Below, one piece after another: positions 21,513-21,582 of a DNA stretch of 21,582 bases. Below the pieces are notes generated by a model, which did no database searches, was not told the origin of the DNA, and worked only from the letters and a program-made list of their open reading frames with translations. The stretch lies in IMG/VR virus record IMGVR_UViG_3300042477_000141, positions 1-21,582 of that record, one strand, 5' to 3'. Positions within the stretch are counted from its first letter, which is position 1; each line of letters opens with the position of its first letter. The translations under genes and the position numbers were made by a program. The stretch comes from a virus.

Positions 21513-21582
21513 TTATCTAATAAGTTGCCAGTATGTTTCATTTGCACCTAATAGTTTTCCTAAATCTTTTACACCATTTATA
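21513..21582 (-). CDS. C-terminal end of an unidentified minus-strand gene
   Basis: Reading leftward from the right edge, an open frame gives INGVKDLGKLLGANETYWQLIR and stops with TAA (21515-21513), 3 nt before the ATG of the giant gene. The other frames stop or read less sensibly. The tight spacing indicates that both belong to one late operon. The visible 22 residues do not identify a family. Confidence 0.55.
   Translation of the reverse strand, partial: INGVKDLGKLLGANETYWQLIR

Overview
The window reads as part of the genome of a tailed bacteriophage, or a prophage, of a Bacteroidota host, most likely a member of the Flavobacteriia. The DNA is AT-rich. Plus-strand genes are packed with 4- to 50-nt overlaps and AT-rich start contexts that lack Shine-Dalgarno sequences, as is usual in Bacteroidota. 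Several small proteins (starting MTPREKAKEL, MKQTAVE, MKIEVNE, MKATLEFNLPDDQ) belong to groups I recall from Flavobacterium phages and prophages. That recall and all family names come from reading the sequence; no database was searched.

Layout. (1) Positions 1-1552 hold a partial gene, a small membrane protein, two short exported proteins and a hypothetical gene. (2) Positions 1568-3142 are a recombination module: a small protein of a phage family often found beside nucleases, a YqaJ/lambda-exonuclease-like PD-(D/E)XK nuclease, and a DUF3127 SSB-like protein with an acidic tip ending in Phe; a strong intrinsic terminator follows. (3) Positions 3195-4884 hold very small genes: a lipoprotein, a four-Cys protein and the Flavobacterium-type small-gene block. 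The block contains a 17-bp hairpin, inverted TTAGCAA-type boxes around one gene and a duplicated gene start. (4) A complete tRNA-Arg(TCT) at 4887-4960, one small gene, then a leader RNA that can fold as an intrinsic terminator whose loop is complementary to an upstream segment. (5) Positions 5300-9384 are the replication module: a MazG-like small protein, a 784-aa primase-helicase, a small helical protein and an SF2/SNF2-type helicase. (6) Positions 9374-10670 are tiny overlapping genes including a VRR-NUC nuclease. (7) Positions 10621-11742 encode an HTH plus metallophosphoesterase protein. (8) On the opposite strand, 11739-21509 is one unbroken 3256-codon gene for a giant protein with an ADP-ribosyltransferase-like domain, an HEFSH zincin domain, glycine-rich hydrophobic stretches and coiled coils. 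This resembles the 'large polyvalent proteins' of phages, which are thought to be packaged and injected with DNA. The tail of another minus-strand gene lies at the right edge.

How the genes work together (inference): the plus strand is an early/middle transcription block that copies and recombines phage DNA and carries host-interface proteins. The minus strand is the late (virion) block. The two blocks converge with a 4-nt overlap of stop codons at 11739-11742. No terminase, capsid, portal, integrase or lysis gene is visible, so lifestyle and morphology cannot be fixed from this window.
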